DNA from: Burkholderia ubonensis
GTDB taxonomy: Bacteria; Pseudomonadota; Gammaproteobacteria; Burkholderiales; Burkholderiaceae
Assembly: GCF_001718695.1 (NCBI RefSeq)
Contig: NZ_CP013420.1
Span: forward strand, 124,001 to 188,000
Reading direction: 5' to 3'
DNA: 64,000 bases
Shown here piece by piece: positions 29,831 through 39,854 of the stretch. The notes beneath the pieces were generated by a model. That model worked only from the letters and a program-made list of their open reading frames with translations. It had not been told where the DNA came from and did no database searches. Position 1 is the first letter of the stretch; every line of letters begins with the position of its first letter. The position numbers and the translations under genes are program-made.

Positions 29831-30570
29831 TGCTTCGCGTCCTTTGCGAGGAGGGCCGGCCCGCCGGCGCGCGGCGAACCGTCGCGCGGCGGCAGGTAGT
29901 CGGCGAATTCGCGCTTGGGCAGCTTGCCGGAGACGAGATCGTCGAACAGCTGCCGCGAGCGGCCGCGCAGGTACGGCGCCATCACGGAGATCACGTGCAT
30001 GCTGACCTGGTGCAACTCCTCGCGGATCGCATCCTGGTCGTTGTACTTGCGCGGGTGCATCACGTACTGATACGACAGCCAGTAGGTCGAGATCACGGCC
30101 ATGTTGGTTGCGATGACCGCGATCTCGGCGGGCGTCGCCACCATCTCGGCATCCGACACGAGCAGCTCGCACATCTCGCGCGCGAAGCGCACCTTGTGGC
30201 TGATGATCTGCTTGAAGTGCGTTTCCAGCGTGCGGTTGCGCGCGAGCAGGTCGTTGAGGTCGCGATACAGGAAACGGTAGGTCCACATGAAGTCGGCCAT
30301 GTACTGCAGGTACGACCATGTTTCGTCGATCGTCGGACGGTGATCTTCGGGGAAGCGCAGGCGCTTTTCGATCGCCTGCTCGAACTGCGCGAAGATGCTG
30401 TTGATGATGTCGTCCTTGTTGCGGAAATGGTAGTAGAGGTTGCCTGGGCTGATTTCCATTTCCTCGGCGATCGTCGTGGTGGTGACGTTCGGTTCGCCGA
30501 TCTCGTTGAAGAGTTTCAACGACAGCTCGAGAATCCGTTCGCGGGTGCGGCGGGGAGGTTTCGCTTCCAT
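29827..30570 (-). CDS. TetR family transcriptional regulator
   Basis: 247 residues. The N-terminal helix-turn-helix covers residues about 10-60 (TRERILELSLKLFNEIG ... ISPGNLYYHFRNKDDI). The C-terminal ligand domain is the type seen in betaproteobacterial TetR proteins with YLQYMADFMWTYRFLYRDL. It is coupled to the LOG gene. The 190 bp upstream lack another gene and probably hold its own promoter and operator. Confidence 0.92.
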   Translation of the reverse strand: MEAKPPRRTRERILELSLKLFNEIGEPNVTTTTIAEEMEISPGNLYYHFRNKDDIINSIFAQFEQAIEKRLRFPEDHRPTIDETWSYLQYMADFMWTYRFLYRDLNDLLARNRTLETHFKQIISHKVRFAREMCELLVSDAEMVATPAEIAVIATNMAVISTYWLSYQYVMHPRKYNDQDAIREELHQVSMHVISVMAPYLRGRSRQLFDDLVSGKLPKREFADYLPPRDGSPRAGGPALLAKDAKQ

Positions 30571-30760
30571 GTCGTCCGGCCCTGTGTGTGCCGGACTGGC
30601 GGGCGCTGCAATCGATGCTGCGTGATTCGTCCGGCGCGGGTTACTGTTCTATGTCTGGCGGACGATTATAAACCGCTGTTTCCCCGCGTCGCGCGCATTT
30701 CGTCATCGCAATGCGCGCGACGCATGGTGCGCCGCCGCACCGGCGCGCCGGCGTGTTCGG

Positions 30761-31297
30761 CTAGAAGCCGAGCCAGCGCGCGACGACCGGGCCGAGCACG
30801 AAGCCCCACGTGGTCACGCACGCGAACAGCGCAACCGTGACGGCCGCGCTGCCGAGGTCCTTCGCGCGCTTCGACAGTTCGTGGCGCTCGAGCGAGATGC
30901 GGTCGATCGCGGCTTCGACGCTCGAGTTCAGCAGCTCGACGATCAGCACCAGCAGCACCGACGCGATCAGGAGCGCGCGCGACGCGGCGGGCACCGGCGC
31001 GAATGCGCCGATGGGCAGCATCAGCGCGGCGAGCGTCAGTTCCTGGCGGAATGCGCTCTCCTCGCGGATCGCGACCCGGAAACCGTTCAGCGAATGCTTG
31101 AGCGCGTACCACGCGCGCGTGAGGCCGCGGTTGCGCTTGTACGGATTCGGCGGCAGCGGCGCGAGGCCGTCGTCGGGGCCGAGCGGCTCGGACGCGTGCG
31201 CGTCGGTGTCGGCGTGCGGCTCTTCTTCGTCGAACGGGCGATGCGTGGGTGCCGTTGCGGCAGTCGGTGAGGTGTGGTCGTTCAGGTCTCGTTTCAA
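30761..31297 (-). CDS. dgkA: Diacylglycerol kinase
   Basis: About 178 residues. The C-terminal 125 are DgkA (RAWYALKHSLNGFRVAIREESAFRQEL, then LIVELLNSSVEAAIDRISLERHELSKRAKDLGSA), with three membrane helices. It phosphorylates diacylglycerol released during periplasmic glucan modification. The N-terminal 50 residues are a charged extension not found in E. coli. It starts with TTG overlapping the stop of the upstream glycosyltransferase. Confidence 0.92.
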   Translation of the reverse strand: MKRDLNDHTSPTAATAPTHRPFDEEEPHADTDAHASEPLGPDDGLAPLPPNPYKRNRGLTRAWYALKHSLNGFRVAIREESAFRQELTLAALMLPIGAFAPVPAASRALLIASVLLVLIVELLNSSVEAAIDRISLERHELSKRAKDLGSAAVTVALFACVTTWGFVLGPVVARWLGF

Positions 31298-32328
31298 ATG
31301 GCAGCACCTTCGGCGGGCGAGTACGCAGTCTTCGGCAGCGGTTTCAGATGCGACGCGAACTGCTCGGACGCGGCGCGCCACGAGAAGCGCTCCGCCCACT
31401 CGCGGGCGGTCGCGCGCTCGATCTTCAGCGCTTCGAGGCAGGCTTCCTGCAGGTCCTCGTGCATCGCGCCCGCGTTGCCGCCGCCGAGCACGTCGACCGG
31501 GCCGGTGACCGGGTAGGCCGCGACCGGCGTGCCGCATGCGAGCGCCTCGAGCAGCACGAGCCCGAAGGTGTCGGTGCGGCTCGGGAACACGAACACGTCC
31601 GCGGCCGCGTAGACCTTGGCGAGCTCGGCCTGCGACAGCACGCCGAGGTAGTTCGCCTCCGGATAACGCGACTTCAGCTCCGCGAGCGCGGGGCCTTCGC
31701 CCGCGACCCACTTCGAGCCGGGCAGGTCGAGCCGCAGGAACGCCTCGACGTTCTTCTCGATCGCGACGCGGCCGACGTACAGGAAGATCGGCCGGGCGGT
31801 GTTGAGGACCTTGGACTCCATGGGCCGGAAGATATCGAGATCCACGCCGCGTGTCCACAGGACGACGTTCGTGAAGCCGTACTGCTCGAGGTCGTGCTTG
31901 ACGACCGGCGTCGGCGCCATCACCGCGAGCGACGGCGCGTGGAACCAGTGCAGGAAGCGGTAGGTCGCGGCCAGCGGGATGCCGAAGCGCGCCTGCACGT
32001 ATTCCGGGAAGCGCGTGTGATACGCGGTCGTGAACGGCAGCTTGCGCGCGCGTGCATAGCGGCGCGCGGCGAGGCCGAGCGGCCCCTCGGTCGCGATGTG
32101 CAGCGCGTCGGGCGCGAACGCGTCGATCCGCGCGCGCAGCTTGCGGTACGGCAGGATCGACAGGCGGATTTCCGGATAGGTCGGGCAGGGCACCGTGCGG
32201 AATTCGAGCGGCGTCAGCAGTTCGACGCGGTGGCCGAGGGCCGTGAGTTCGCGGGACGTGCTCTTCAGCGTGCGCACGACGCCGTTGACCTGCGGTTCCC
32301 ACGCGTCGGTGACGATCATGATCTTCAT
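31294..32328 (-). CDS. GT4 family glycosyltransferase
   Basis: 344 residues of a GT-B fold, similar to MgtA-type enzymes that glycosylate diacylglycerol. Motifs: MIVTDAWEPQVNGVVRTL at the start, TTAYHTRFPEYV, YVGRVAIEKNVEAFL, and the C-terminal PSRTDTFGLVLLEALACGTPV (E-x7-E). It lies between the LpxH-like phosphatase and dgkA, which suggests a membrane-lipid acceptor; the exact sugar is unknown. Confidence 0.9.
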   Translation of the reverse strand: MKIMIVTDAWEPQVNGVVRTLKSTSRELTALGHRVELLTPLEFRTVPCPTYPEIRLSILPYRKLRARIDAFAPDALHIATEGPLGLAARRYARARKLPFTTAYHTRFPEYVQARFGIPLAATYRFLHWFHAPSLAVMAPTPVVKHDLEQYGFTNVVLWTRGVDLDIFRPMESKVLNTARPIFLYVGRVAIEKNVEAFLRLDLPGSKWVAGEGPALAELKSRYPEANYLGVLSQAELAKVYAAADVFVFPSRTDTFGLVLLEALACGTPVAAYPVTGPVDVLGGGNAGAMHEDLQEACLEALKIERATAREWAERFSWRAASEQFASHLKPLPKTAYSPAEGAAI

Positions 32329-32373
32329 CGCGGCATGTGTCCTGTAAGTAAGTGCCGGGGAGGGGGCGCGGAG

Positions 32374-33309
32374 TCAGGCCGTGGCCTTGGTCTTGCGCGA
32401 GACGGCCGCGGACGGCGTGCGCATCGCCGTCCAGTAGACGACCTTCAGCTCGCCTTCCATCGTTTCGACGAGCGCGGACAGGCTCTCGACCCAATCGCCG
32501 TCGTTGCAGTACAGCACGCCGTCGATGTCGCGGATCTCCGCCTTGTGGATGTGGCCGCAGACGACGCCGTCGCAGCCGCGCCGGCGGGCTTCGTCGGTCA
32601 TCACGGTCTCGAACTGCGAGATGAAGTTGACCGCGTTCTTCACCTGGTGCTTCAGGTACTGCGACAGCGACCAGTACTGGAAGCCGAGCCGGCTGCGGAT
32701 CCGGTTGAACCAGCGGTTCAGCACGAGGATCAGCGTGTAGAGCGTGTCGCCGAGGTACGCGAGCCATTTCGCGTGCTGGATCACGCCGTCGAACAGGTCG
32801 CCGTGCACGATCCACAAACGTTTGCCTGACAGCGTCGTGTGGAACGCCTCGCCGCGCACCTGGATGTCGCCGAACGCGAGGTCGCAGAACTGCCGCGCGC
32901 CTTCGTCGTGGTTGCCCGGGATGTAGACGACCTGCGTGCCCTTGCGGGCCTTGCGCAGGATCTTCTGCACGACGTCGTTGTGCGCCTGCGGCCAGTACCA
33001 GCCCTTTTTCAGCTGCCAGCCGTCGATGATGTCGCCGACGAGGTACAGGTATTCGGAATCGTTGTGGCGCAGGAAGTCGAGCAGGTACGTGGCCTGGCAG
33101 CCGCTCGAGCCGAGATGGATGTCGGACAGCCAGATGGTGCGGTAGCGATGCGCGGACGGTTCGTGATCGTCGCGCTGCGTGGCGGACGCGGCAGGCGGTT
33201 CATGTGCCGTGAGGGTGTCGGCCGCGGCCGAGCCGGACAGGAAGGCGGTGGCGGCGCGGGCGCCGAGGGGGTGACGAAACAGGGAGGTCGCGGACGGTTT
33301 CTGGCCCAT
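32374..33309 (-). CDS. LpxH-like metallophosphoesterase (UDP-2,3-diacylglucosamine diphosphatase family)
   Basis: 311 residues. Calcineurin-type metal ligands are all present: SDIHLG, GDIIDGW, GNHDE, VHGD and GHIHKAE. The sequence is closest to the LpxH2-like group found with glycosyltransferases, not the canonical LpxH of lipid A synthesis. The first 55 residues are a non-conserved extension; an internal start is possible. It is first in the phosphatase-GT4-dgkA set. Confidence 0.88.
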   Translation of the reverse strand: MGQKPSATSLFRHPLGARAATAFLSGSAAADTLTAHEPPAASATQRDDHEPSAHRYRTIWLSDIHLGSSGCQATYLLDFLRHNDSEYLYLVGDIIDGWQLKKGWYWPQAHNDVVQKILRKARKGTQVVYIPGNHDEGARQFCDLAFGDIQVRGEAFHTTLSGKRLWIVHGDLFDGVIQHAKWLAYLGDTLYTLILVLNRWFNRIRSRLGFQYWSLSQYLKHQVKNAVNFISQFETVMTDEARRRGCDGVVCGHIHKAEIRDIDGVLYCNDGDWVESLSALVETMEGELKVVYWTAMRTPSAAVSRKTKATA

Positions 33310-33602
33310 GCATGACTCGCGCCGGTTGACATTACCGGCATTGCGCCATGCGGGCGTGACTGTGACGTGACAGTCACAAGACGTTCTTATTACTGTCGTG
33401 ATTGCTTGTTTAGTCGGGGGTGGGGTGGTGTTGCGTGATCGGGCGCCCGGTTTGGGGTGCTGGCTCGCGGGTGGCGGGACGGCCGGGCGTTTGCGGAGAC
33501 CGCGTGCGGTTTCGTCAGCGGAATGTGAAGCCGGCCGCTAGCGGCGACGGAGCAGCGGGGAAGCAAAGCAGGCCGAGGAAGCGGCCCGAGCAGCTCAGCG
33601 CA
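33310..33602. other. Intergenic region with inverted repeat
   Basis: No gene seen in this 293-bp gap. At 33356-33377 there is GTGACTGT-gacgtg-ACAGTCAC, a perfect 8-bp inverted repeat with a 6-bp spacer, about 47 bp upstream of the LpxH-like start. It could be an operator for that minus-strand promoter. Confidence 0.5.
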
Positions 33603-34115
33603 TCAACGCGAAACCGCGACGACGCGGGTGCGCGCGAGCCGGTCGTGCGGAAATTGCCGCCCCGCGTGCAGACGGGCGGCGCCGGCCCACACGGCGATCC
33701 ACGCGCCGGCGAGCGCGAGCGTGACGGGCACGGACAGGCCGAGGAGCGGGTGCAGCGCGAGCGGCGGCAGGAACCACAGCCAGCCGAGCGCGTAGCGGAC
33801 GAGCGCGTGGCCGGCGCTCAGCGGCCGGCCGCTCGCCGACTCGATCTTCAGGCGCCAGGTCTTCATCGGCAGCGTCTGGCCGCCGTGCGTCCAGAACCAG
33901 ACGAAATATGCGCCGACGACGAGCGCGATCCACGCGGCGAGCAGGTTGTGATGAACGAGGCCGTTGCGCTGTTGCAGCACGACGCTGAAGGCGAGCGCGG
34001 CGAAGAACACCACGCCGAACAGCAGGACGGCTTCATACAGCATCGCGGCGAGGCGCCGGCGCACGGATGGCACGGCGTCGCTCGAGTCTTGGGTGGCTGC
34101 GGGAGCGCTCGCCAC
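33603..34115 (-). CDS. RDD family membrane protein
   Basis: 170 residues. The RDD domain begins PSVRRRLAAMLYEAVLL (RR then acidic residue) and shows YFVWFWTHGGQTLPMKTWRLKI, with three or four membrane helices. The function is not established; some RDD proteins act in ion or compatible-solute transport. It is the last gene of the sigma-factor operon, 6 bp after the DUF3106 gene. Confidence 0.9.
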   Translation of the reverse strand: MASAPAATQDSSDAVPSVRRRLAAMLYEAVLLFGVVFFAALAFSVVLQQRNGLVHHNLLAAWIALVVGAYFVWFWTHGGQTLPMKTWRLKIESASGRPLSAGHALVRYALGWLWFLPPLALHPLLGLSVPVTLALAGAWIAVWAGAARLHAGRQFPHDRLARTRVVAVSR

Positions 34116-34121
34116 GGCAGT

Positions 34122-34871
34122 TCAGGAGCCCTTGAACAGCGACGGCGCGTCGGCGGGCGACACCGGCGTGGCGGCCGGTGGTGCGCCGGAGGTGGCCGAG
34201 GCGGCGGGCGGCACGCCCGCGCCGGCCGAAGCGGGTACCGCGGCGGCCGGGTTGCTGGCCGGATGCTCGTGCGCGTTCACGAGGCGGCGGACGTCGCGGT
34301 CACCCTTGCCGGTCGGCGGCGCGCTGACGACGGTCGGCCGGCGGCGGCGCTCGGCCGCCGCGAGGCGCTCCTTCTGCTCCTCGGGCAACTGCTGGTAGGC
34401 CTTCCACGCGCGCTCACGCGCCTGCGCGGACAGGTCCTTCGCGGTCTGGTAGTTCTCGCGCGCGACGCGGCGCTGCTCGGGCGTCATCCTGACCCATTCG
34501 GCCATGCGCTCCTGCAGGCGCTTCTGCGCATCGGGCGTCATCTTCGGGAAGCGCGCCGCGATCTTCAGCCATTTGCGCTTGCGGGCATCGCTGAACGAGT
34601 CCCATTGGTCGGCGAACGGCGCGAGCGCCGCGCGCTGGGCCGCGCTCAGGCGCGCCCACGACAGCGGGCCGTTGGCGGCCGGCAGCGGAAGCGGAAGTGG
34701 CGCGAGATCGGCGGTTAGCCCGACGGCGGAGGAGGTCGGCGCGGGCGCACTGGTGGCCGCGGGCGAGACCGCCGCGGGCGGCGGGTTGAATCGGGAGTAG
34801 GTGGCGACGTACGAAACGGCGATCGCGATCACGCATCCGAAAAATACGGCCAGGCCGCGCTTCTGACTCAC
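34122..34871 (-). CDS. DUF3106 protein
   Basis: About 249 residues. It has an N-terminal hydrophobic helix (LAVFFGCVIAIAVSYVA) and a DUF3106 core (LSWARLSAAQRAALAPFADQW, RKRKWLKIAARFPKMTPDAQ, RMTPEQRRVARENYQ) rich in charged helices, resembling periplasmic CpxP/Spy-like repeats. The C-terminal 80 residues are Ala/Pro-rich. It starts with GTG at 34871 (MSQKRG). It is predicted membrane-anchored with a periplasmic body. Confidence 0.88.
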   Translation of the reverse strand: MSQKRGLAVFFGCVIAIAVSYVATYSRFNPPPAAVSPAATSAPAPTSSAVGLTADLAPLPLPLPAANGPLSWARLSAAQRAALAPFADQWDSFSDARKRKWLKIAARFPKMTPDAQKRLQERMAEWVRMTPEQRRVARENYQTAKDLSAQARERAWKAYQQLPEEQKERLAAAERRRRPTVVSAPPTGKGDRDVRRLVNAHEHPASNPAAAVPASAGAGVPPAASATSGAPPAATPVSPADAPSLFKGS

Positions 34872-34899
34872 CCGTGCGATCCCCTCGTTGCTTGTCTGA

Positions 34900-35325
34900 T
34901 TAGTGGGCGTGCGAAAGATACGCGTTGAACCCGTGGTCGAGGTACGCGTTGAGCGGCAGGTCGTCGCTGAGCATCGCCGCGTCGATGTCGGCCAGCTCGG
35001 CGGTGCGCTGCATGTCTTCCCAATACGCGATGCCGACGAGGCCGGCGAGCAGCAGCGCGAGCGGCCACGCGCGCAGCAGGCGGCGCGCGAACGACGCGCG
35101 CGGGCGGCTCGCGGGCGGCGTGCCGTAGGCACCGGCCGCACCGGCGAAGGCCGGCACGAACACCGGCGCGCTGGCCGCTTCCGGCTTCTTGCGCGCAAGC
35201 GCGGCCTGGCGGGCGGCGGCCAGCCGGTCGGTGGTGGCGGCCGGCAGCGCGGCCGCGCGCTCATCGAGCGCGCGGCGCACCTTCAGCGCGATTTCGAGTT
35301 CTCGGTTCGAGGGAGCGGAGCTCAT
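34900..35325 (-). CDS. DUF3619 protein, possible anti-sigma factor
   Basis: 141 residues: a soluble N-terminus (NRELEIALKVRRALDERAAALPAATTDRLAAAR), one membrane helix (AWPLALLLAGLVGIAYWED) and a short C-terminal part (AMLSDDLPLNAYLDHGF). The start overlaps the sigma-factor stop by four bases. Position and topology suggest an anti-sigma factor, which is an inference. Confidence 0.85.
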   Translation of the reverse strand: MSSAPSNRELEIALKVRRALDERAAALPAATTDRLAAARQAALARKKPEAASAPVFVPAFAGAAGAYGTPPASRPRASFARRLLRAWPLALLLAGLVGIAYWEDMQRTAELADIDAAMLSDDLPLNAYLDHGFNAYLSHAH

Positions 35326-35885
35326 AGCGTGATTCCTTTGGCCTTGAGCGCTTCCGCCAGCGTGTGGGTGGCTCGCGAGCAATGCGTCTTGACGCTGCCT
35401 TCGGAGCACCCCATTGCGGCGGCAGTCTCGGCGACATCCATATCTTCCCAGTAACGCATCAGGAACGCTTCCCGTTGACGCGCCGGAAGTTTCTGGATTT
35501 CCTCGTCGATCAGGGCCAGAACCTGCTCCCGCTCGAGGCGGTGCTCGCTGCTCTCGACGCCCGGCGTCTGGTCGGCCGCCTCGAGCGTTTCGAGGGGGTC
35601 GAAGTCGTCGTCGTCGGTATTGTTCAGCGACGAGAAGAGCGTGACCCAGGTGTTGCGGACCTTCTGCCGGCGGAACCAGTCGTGGATCGCGTTCTGCAGG
35701 ATCCGCTGAAAAAGCAGCGGCAGCTCGGCGGCCGGCCGGTCGCCGTATTTTTCCGCCAGTTTGATCATCGCGTCCTGCACGATGTCGAGCGACGCATCGT
35801 CGTCACGTACCGCGTACGCAGCCTGCTTGAACGCGCGCCTTTCGACGCCCGCCAGAAAGTCGGCGAGTTCCTTGTCTGATGCCAT
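35322..35885 (-). CDS. ECF-type RNA polymerase sigma factor
   Basis: 187 residues with sigma-70 region 2 (SLDIVQDAMIKLAEKYGD ... FQRILQNAIHDWFRRQK) and region 4 (LPARQREAFLMRYWEDMDVAETAAAMGCSEGSVKTHCSRA). Between them is an acidic linker (NTDDDDFDPLETLEA). It starts MASDKELADFLAGVERRAF. It heads the DUF3619-DUF3106-RDD operon and likely controls envelope-related genes, possibly including itself. Confidence 0.92.
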   Translation of the reverse strand: MASDKELADFLAGVERRAFKQAAYAVRDDDASLDIVQDAMIKLAEKYGDRPAAELPLLFQRILQNAIHDWFRRQKVRNTWVTLFSSLNNTDDDDFDPLETLEAADQTPGVESSEHRLEREQVLALIDEEIQKLPARQREAFLMRYWEDMDVAETAAAMGCSEGSVKTHCSRATHTLAEALKAKGITL

Positions 35886-36237
35886 TCCGTGAAGGTATGC
35901 GCTGCGGACTGCCGCGTGAAGAAGGTCGAAAAATTTCGTAAAACCCGCGGATGCTAACAAATTTTCGCGCTGCTTGGCACCGGGTCGGGCGCGGCGCGTT
36001 GCGCGCGAACCGCGGCGCGGGGCCGCCCGCGGGCGGCGATGATGCACTGCGGGACATTTTGCTTGACGGCGTTCGCGCGACCGGCTATCGTCGTCCGTTC
36101 GCAACATAAGTGATGGTCTCATTTGAGGCTGGCCCAAGAAGCCCGCCCTTCAAACTGGACGCGCCGCTTGAACCCGAGCCACAAGCCCGGCAGAGAGCAC
36201 CCGATCAATTTTTTGCCGAAAATTCGATAGGTCAACA
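35886..36237. other. Intergenic region between divergent sigma-factor and ilvI genes
   Basis: This 352-bp gap contains the ilv promoter candidate at 36063-36091 and presumably the sigma-factor promoter on the other strand. A 42-codon frame at 36113-36241 overlaps the ilvI start, but it is not rich in Ile, Val or Leu codons and has no ribosome site. Confidence 0.6.
36063..36091 (+). promoter_or_regulatory. Putative sigma-70 promoter of ilvIHC
   Basis: TTGACG, a 17-bp spacer, then TATCGT; the ilvI ATG lies about 147 bp downstream. Confidence 0.45.
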
Positions 36238-38001
36238 ATGAACATGCCCAGCGCGGAATTCTCCACGTCGGAACCCCTTTCTCCTCCCGATAGCGACTCG
36301 ATCGGCGCCACCGTGCTCATGCAGGCACTGGCCGACGAAAACGTCGAATTCATCTGGGGCTACCCCGGCGGCTCGGTTCTCTATATCTACGACGAGCTGT
36401 ACAAGCAGGACAAGATTCAGCACGTGCTGGTGCGCCATGAACAGGCGGCCGTGCACGCAGCCGACGCGTATGCGCGTTCCACCGGCAAGGTCGGCGTCTG
36501 CCTCGTGACCTCCGGCCCCGGCGTCACCAACGCGGTGACCGGCATCGCGACGGCCTACATGGATTCGATCCCGATGGTCGTGATCAGCGGCCAGGTGCCC
36601 ACCGCGGCGATCGGCCAGGATGCGTTCCAGGAGTGCGACACCGTCGGCATCACGCGTCCGTGCGTGAAGCACAACTTCCTCGTGAAGGATGTGCGCGACC
36701 TCGCGGAAACGGTCAAGAAGGCTTTCTACATCGCACGTACCGGCCGTCCGGGCCCGGTGCTGATCGATATCCCGAAGGACATCTCGAAGACGCCGTGCCG
36801 CTATGAGCCCGTCAAGAGCGTGTCGCTGCGCTCGTACAATCCGGTCACGAAAGGCCATTCGGGCCAGATCCGCAAGGCGGTGTCGCTGCTGCTGTCGGCG
36901 AAGCGCCCGTATATCTATACCGGCGGCGGCATCATCCTCGCCGACGCGTCGCGCGAGCTGAACCAGTTCGCGGACCTGCTCGGCTACCCGGTCACCAACA
37001 CGCTGATGGGCCTCGGCGGCTATCGCGCGTCGGACAAGAAGTTCCTCGGCATGCTCGGCATGCACGGCACCTACGAAGCGAACATGGCGATGCAGCACTG
37101 CGACGTGCTGATCGCGATCGGCGCGCGCTTCGACGACCGCGTGATCGGCGATCCGACCCACTTCGCGTCGCGGCCGCGCAAGATCATCCACATCGACATC
37201 GACCCGTCGTCGATCTCGAAGCGCGTGAAGGTCGACATCCCGATCGTCGGCGACGTGAAGGAAGTGCTGAAGGAGCTGATCGAGCAGCTGCAGACGGCCG
37301 AGCACGGCCCGGACACCGAAGCGCTCGCGCAGTGGTGGAAGGACATCGAAGGCTGGCGCGCGAAGGACTGCCTGAAGTACGACCGCGACAGCGAGATCAT
37401 CAAGCCGCAGTACGTGGTCGAGAAGGCGTGGGAGCTGACGGACGGCAACGCGTTCGTGTGCTCGGACGTCGGCCAGCACCAGATGTGGGCCGCGCAGTTC
37501 TACCGCTTCAACAAGCCGCGCCGCTGGATCAACTCGGGCGGCCTCGGCACGATGGGCTTCGGCCTGCCGGCGGCGATGGGCGTCAAGATGGCGCACCCGG
37601 ACGACGACGTGCTGTGCATCACGGGCGAAGGCTCGATCCAGATGTGCATCCAGGAGCTGTCGACCTGCCTGCAGTACGACACGCCGATCAAGATCATTTC
37701 GCTGAACAACCGCTACCTCGGCATGGTCCGCCAGTGGCAGCAGATCGAATACAGCAAGCGCTATTCGCATTCGTACATGGATGCGCTGCCGGACTTCGTG
37801 AAGCTCGCCGAGGCGTATGGCCACGTCGGCATGCGCATCGAAAAGACCGCGGACGTCGAGCCGGCGCTGAAGGAAGCGCTGCGCCTGAAGGACCGCACCG
37901 TGTTTCTCGACTTCCAGACCGATCCGACCGAAAACGTCTGGCCGATGGTCCAGGCCGGCAAGGGCATCACCGAGATGCTGCTCGGATCGGAAGACCTGTA
38001 A
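36238..38001 (+). CDS. ilvI: Acetolactate synthase large subunit
   Basis: 587 residues. A thiamine-diphosphate enzyme that makes acetolactate or acetohydroxybutyrate, first step of Val/Leu/Ile synthesis. The catalytic Glu is in VRHEQAAVHAADAYAR. The ThDP/metal motif is TGEGSIQM ... SLNNRYLGMVRQWQQ. The FAD-binding middle domain is present. The first 20 residues are an extension before ATVLMQALADENVEF. Followed by ilvH and ilvC. Confidence 0.96.
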   Translation: MNMPSAEFSTSEPLSPPDSDSIGATVLMQALADENVEFIWGYPGGSVLYIYDELYKQDKIQHVLVRHEQAAVHAADAYARSTGKVGVCLVTSGPGVTNAVTGIATAYMDSIPMVVISGQVPTAAIGQDAFQECDTVGITRPCVKHNFLVKDVRDLAETVKKAFYIARTGRPGPVLIDIPKDISKTPCRYEPVKSVSLRSYNPVTKGHSGQIRKAVSLLLSAKRPYIYTGGGIILADASRELNQFADLLGYPVTNTLMGLGGYRASDKKFLGMLGMHGTYEANMAMQHCDVLIAIGARFDDRVIGDPTHFASRPRKIIHIDIDPSSISKRVKVDIPIVGDVKEVLKELIEQLQTAEHGPDTEALAQWWKDIEGWRAKDCLKYDRDSEIIKPQYVVEKAWELTDGNAFVCSDVGQHQMWAAQFYRFNKPRRWINSGGLGTMGFGLPAAMGVKMAHPDDDVLCITGEGSIQMCIQELSTCLQYDTPIKIISLNNRYLGMVRQWQQIEYSKRYSHSYMDALPDFVKLAEAYGHVGMRIEKTADVEPALKEALRLKDRTVFLDFQTDPTENVWPMVQAGKGITEMLLGSEDL

Positions 38002-38112
38002 CGGCGCGGCGCGCGCGAGGCCGGATGCGGCCGCCTTCACGAAGGGCGGCGCGGCACGCGGCGCCGCGCGACGCGGGCTCAACGACACGGACACATTCTG
38101 GAAGAAGCGAAC

Positions 38113-38604
38113 ATGAGACACATCATTTCCGTCCTGCTGGAAAACGAACCGGGCGCGCTGTCGCGCGTGGTCGGCCTGTTTTCCGCTCGCGGCTACAACA
38201 TCGAAACCTTGACGGTGGCGCCGACCGAAGACCAATCGCTGTCGCGGCTCACCATCGTTTCCATCGGCTCCGACGACGTGATCGAACAGATCACGAAGCA
38301 TCTGAACCGCCTGATCGAGGTGGTGAAAGTGGTGGACCTGACCGACGGTGCACACATCGAACGCGAGCTGATGCTGATCAAGGTACGTGCAGTGGGCAAG
38401 GAGCGCGAAGAGATGAAGCGGATGTCGGATATTTTCCGGGGCCGCATCATCGACGTGACCGAAAAGACCTACACGATCGAATTGACGGGCGCGAGCGACA
38501 AGCTCGACGCATTCATCCAGGGGCTGGACGCGGGCGCGATCCTCGAGACCGTGCGCACCGGCAGCTCCGGCATCGGACGCGGCGAGCGCATCCTGAAGGT
38601 GTGA
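38113..38604 (+). CDS. ilvH: Acetolactate synthase small subunit
   Basis: 163 residues. The N-terminal ACT domain (MRHIISVLLENEPGALSRVVGLFSARGYNIETL) binds valine for feedback control. The C-terminal domain has the GRIIDVTEKTYTIELTG segment. It activates the catalytic subunit. It lies 111 bp after ilvI in the same operon. Confidence 0.96.
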   Translation: MRHIISVLLENEPGALSRVVGLFSARGYNIETLTVAPTEDQSLSRLTIVSIGSDDVIEQITKHLNRLIEVVKVVDLTDGAHIERELMLIKVRAVGKEREEMKRMSDIFRGRIIDVTEKTYTIELTGASDKLDAFIQGLDAGAILETVRTGSSGIGRGERILKV

Positions 38605-38681
38605 TGCCGAACAGGCACGCCGGGTGCGCCGTCATGTCCCGGCCCGCAGTACTCCATCTGAACGAATTGTTGAATTTTTGA

Positions 38682-39716
<1,035 letters not shown>

Positions 39717-39771
39717 GCACGGACTGAGCAACAAGCGCTGTTCCGGCCCTTCGAGAGGAGGGTCGGTAGCA

Positions 39772-39810
39772 AAAAGCCGCCCGAAGGCAGCAGTGCCCCG
39801 GGCGGCTTTT
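39772..39810 (+). terminator. Rho-independent terminator after ilvC
   Basis: A perfect 12-bp stem AAAAGCCGCCCG/CGGGCGGCTTTT with a 15-nt loop. It closes the ilvIHC transcript before psd. Confidence 0.85.
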
Positions 39811-39854
39811 GCTATCCTACGGGCTTTGCAATTCACCGAACACAGAACGAATCC

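Noticed and set aside
36113..36241. 42-codon ORF overlapping the ilvI start, possible ilv leader peptide
   Set aside because: Not enriched in Ile, Val or Leu codons and no ribosome-binding site; nothing like the leuA leader.
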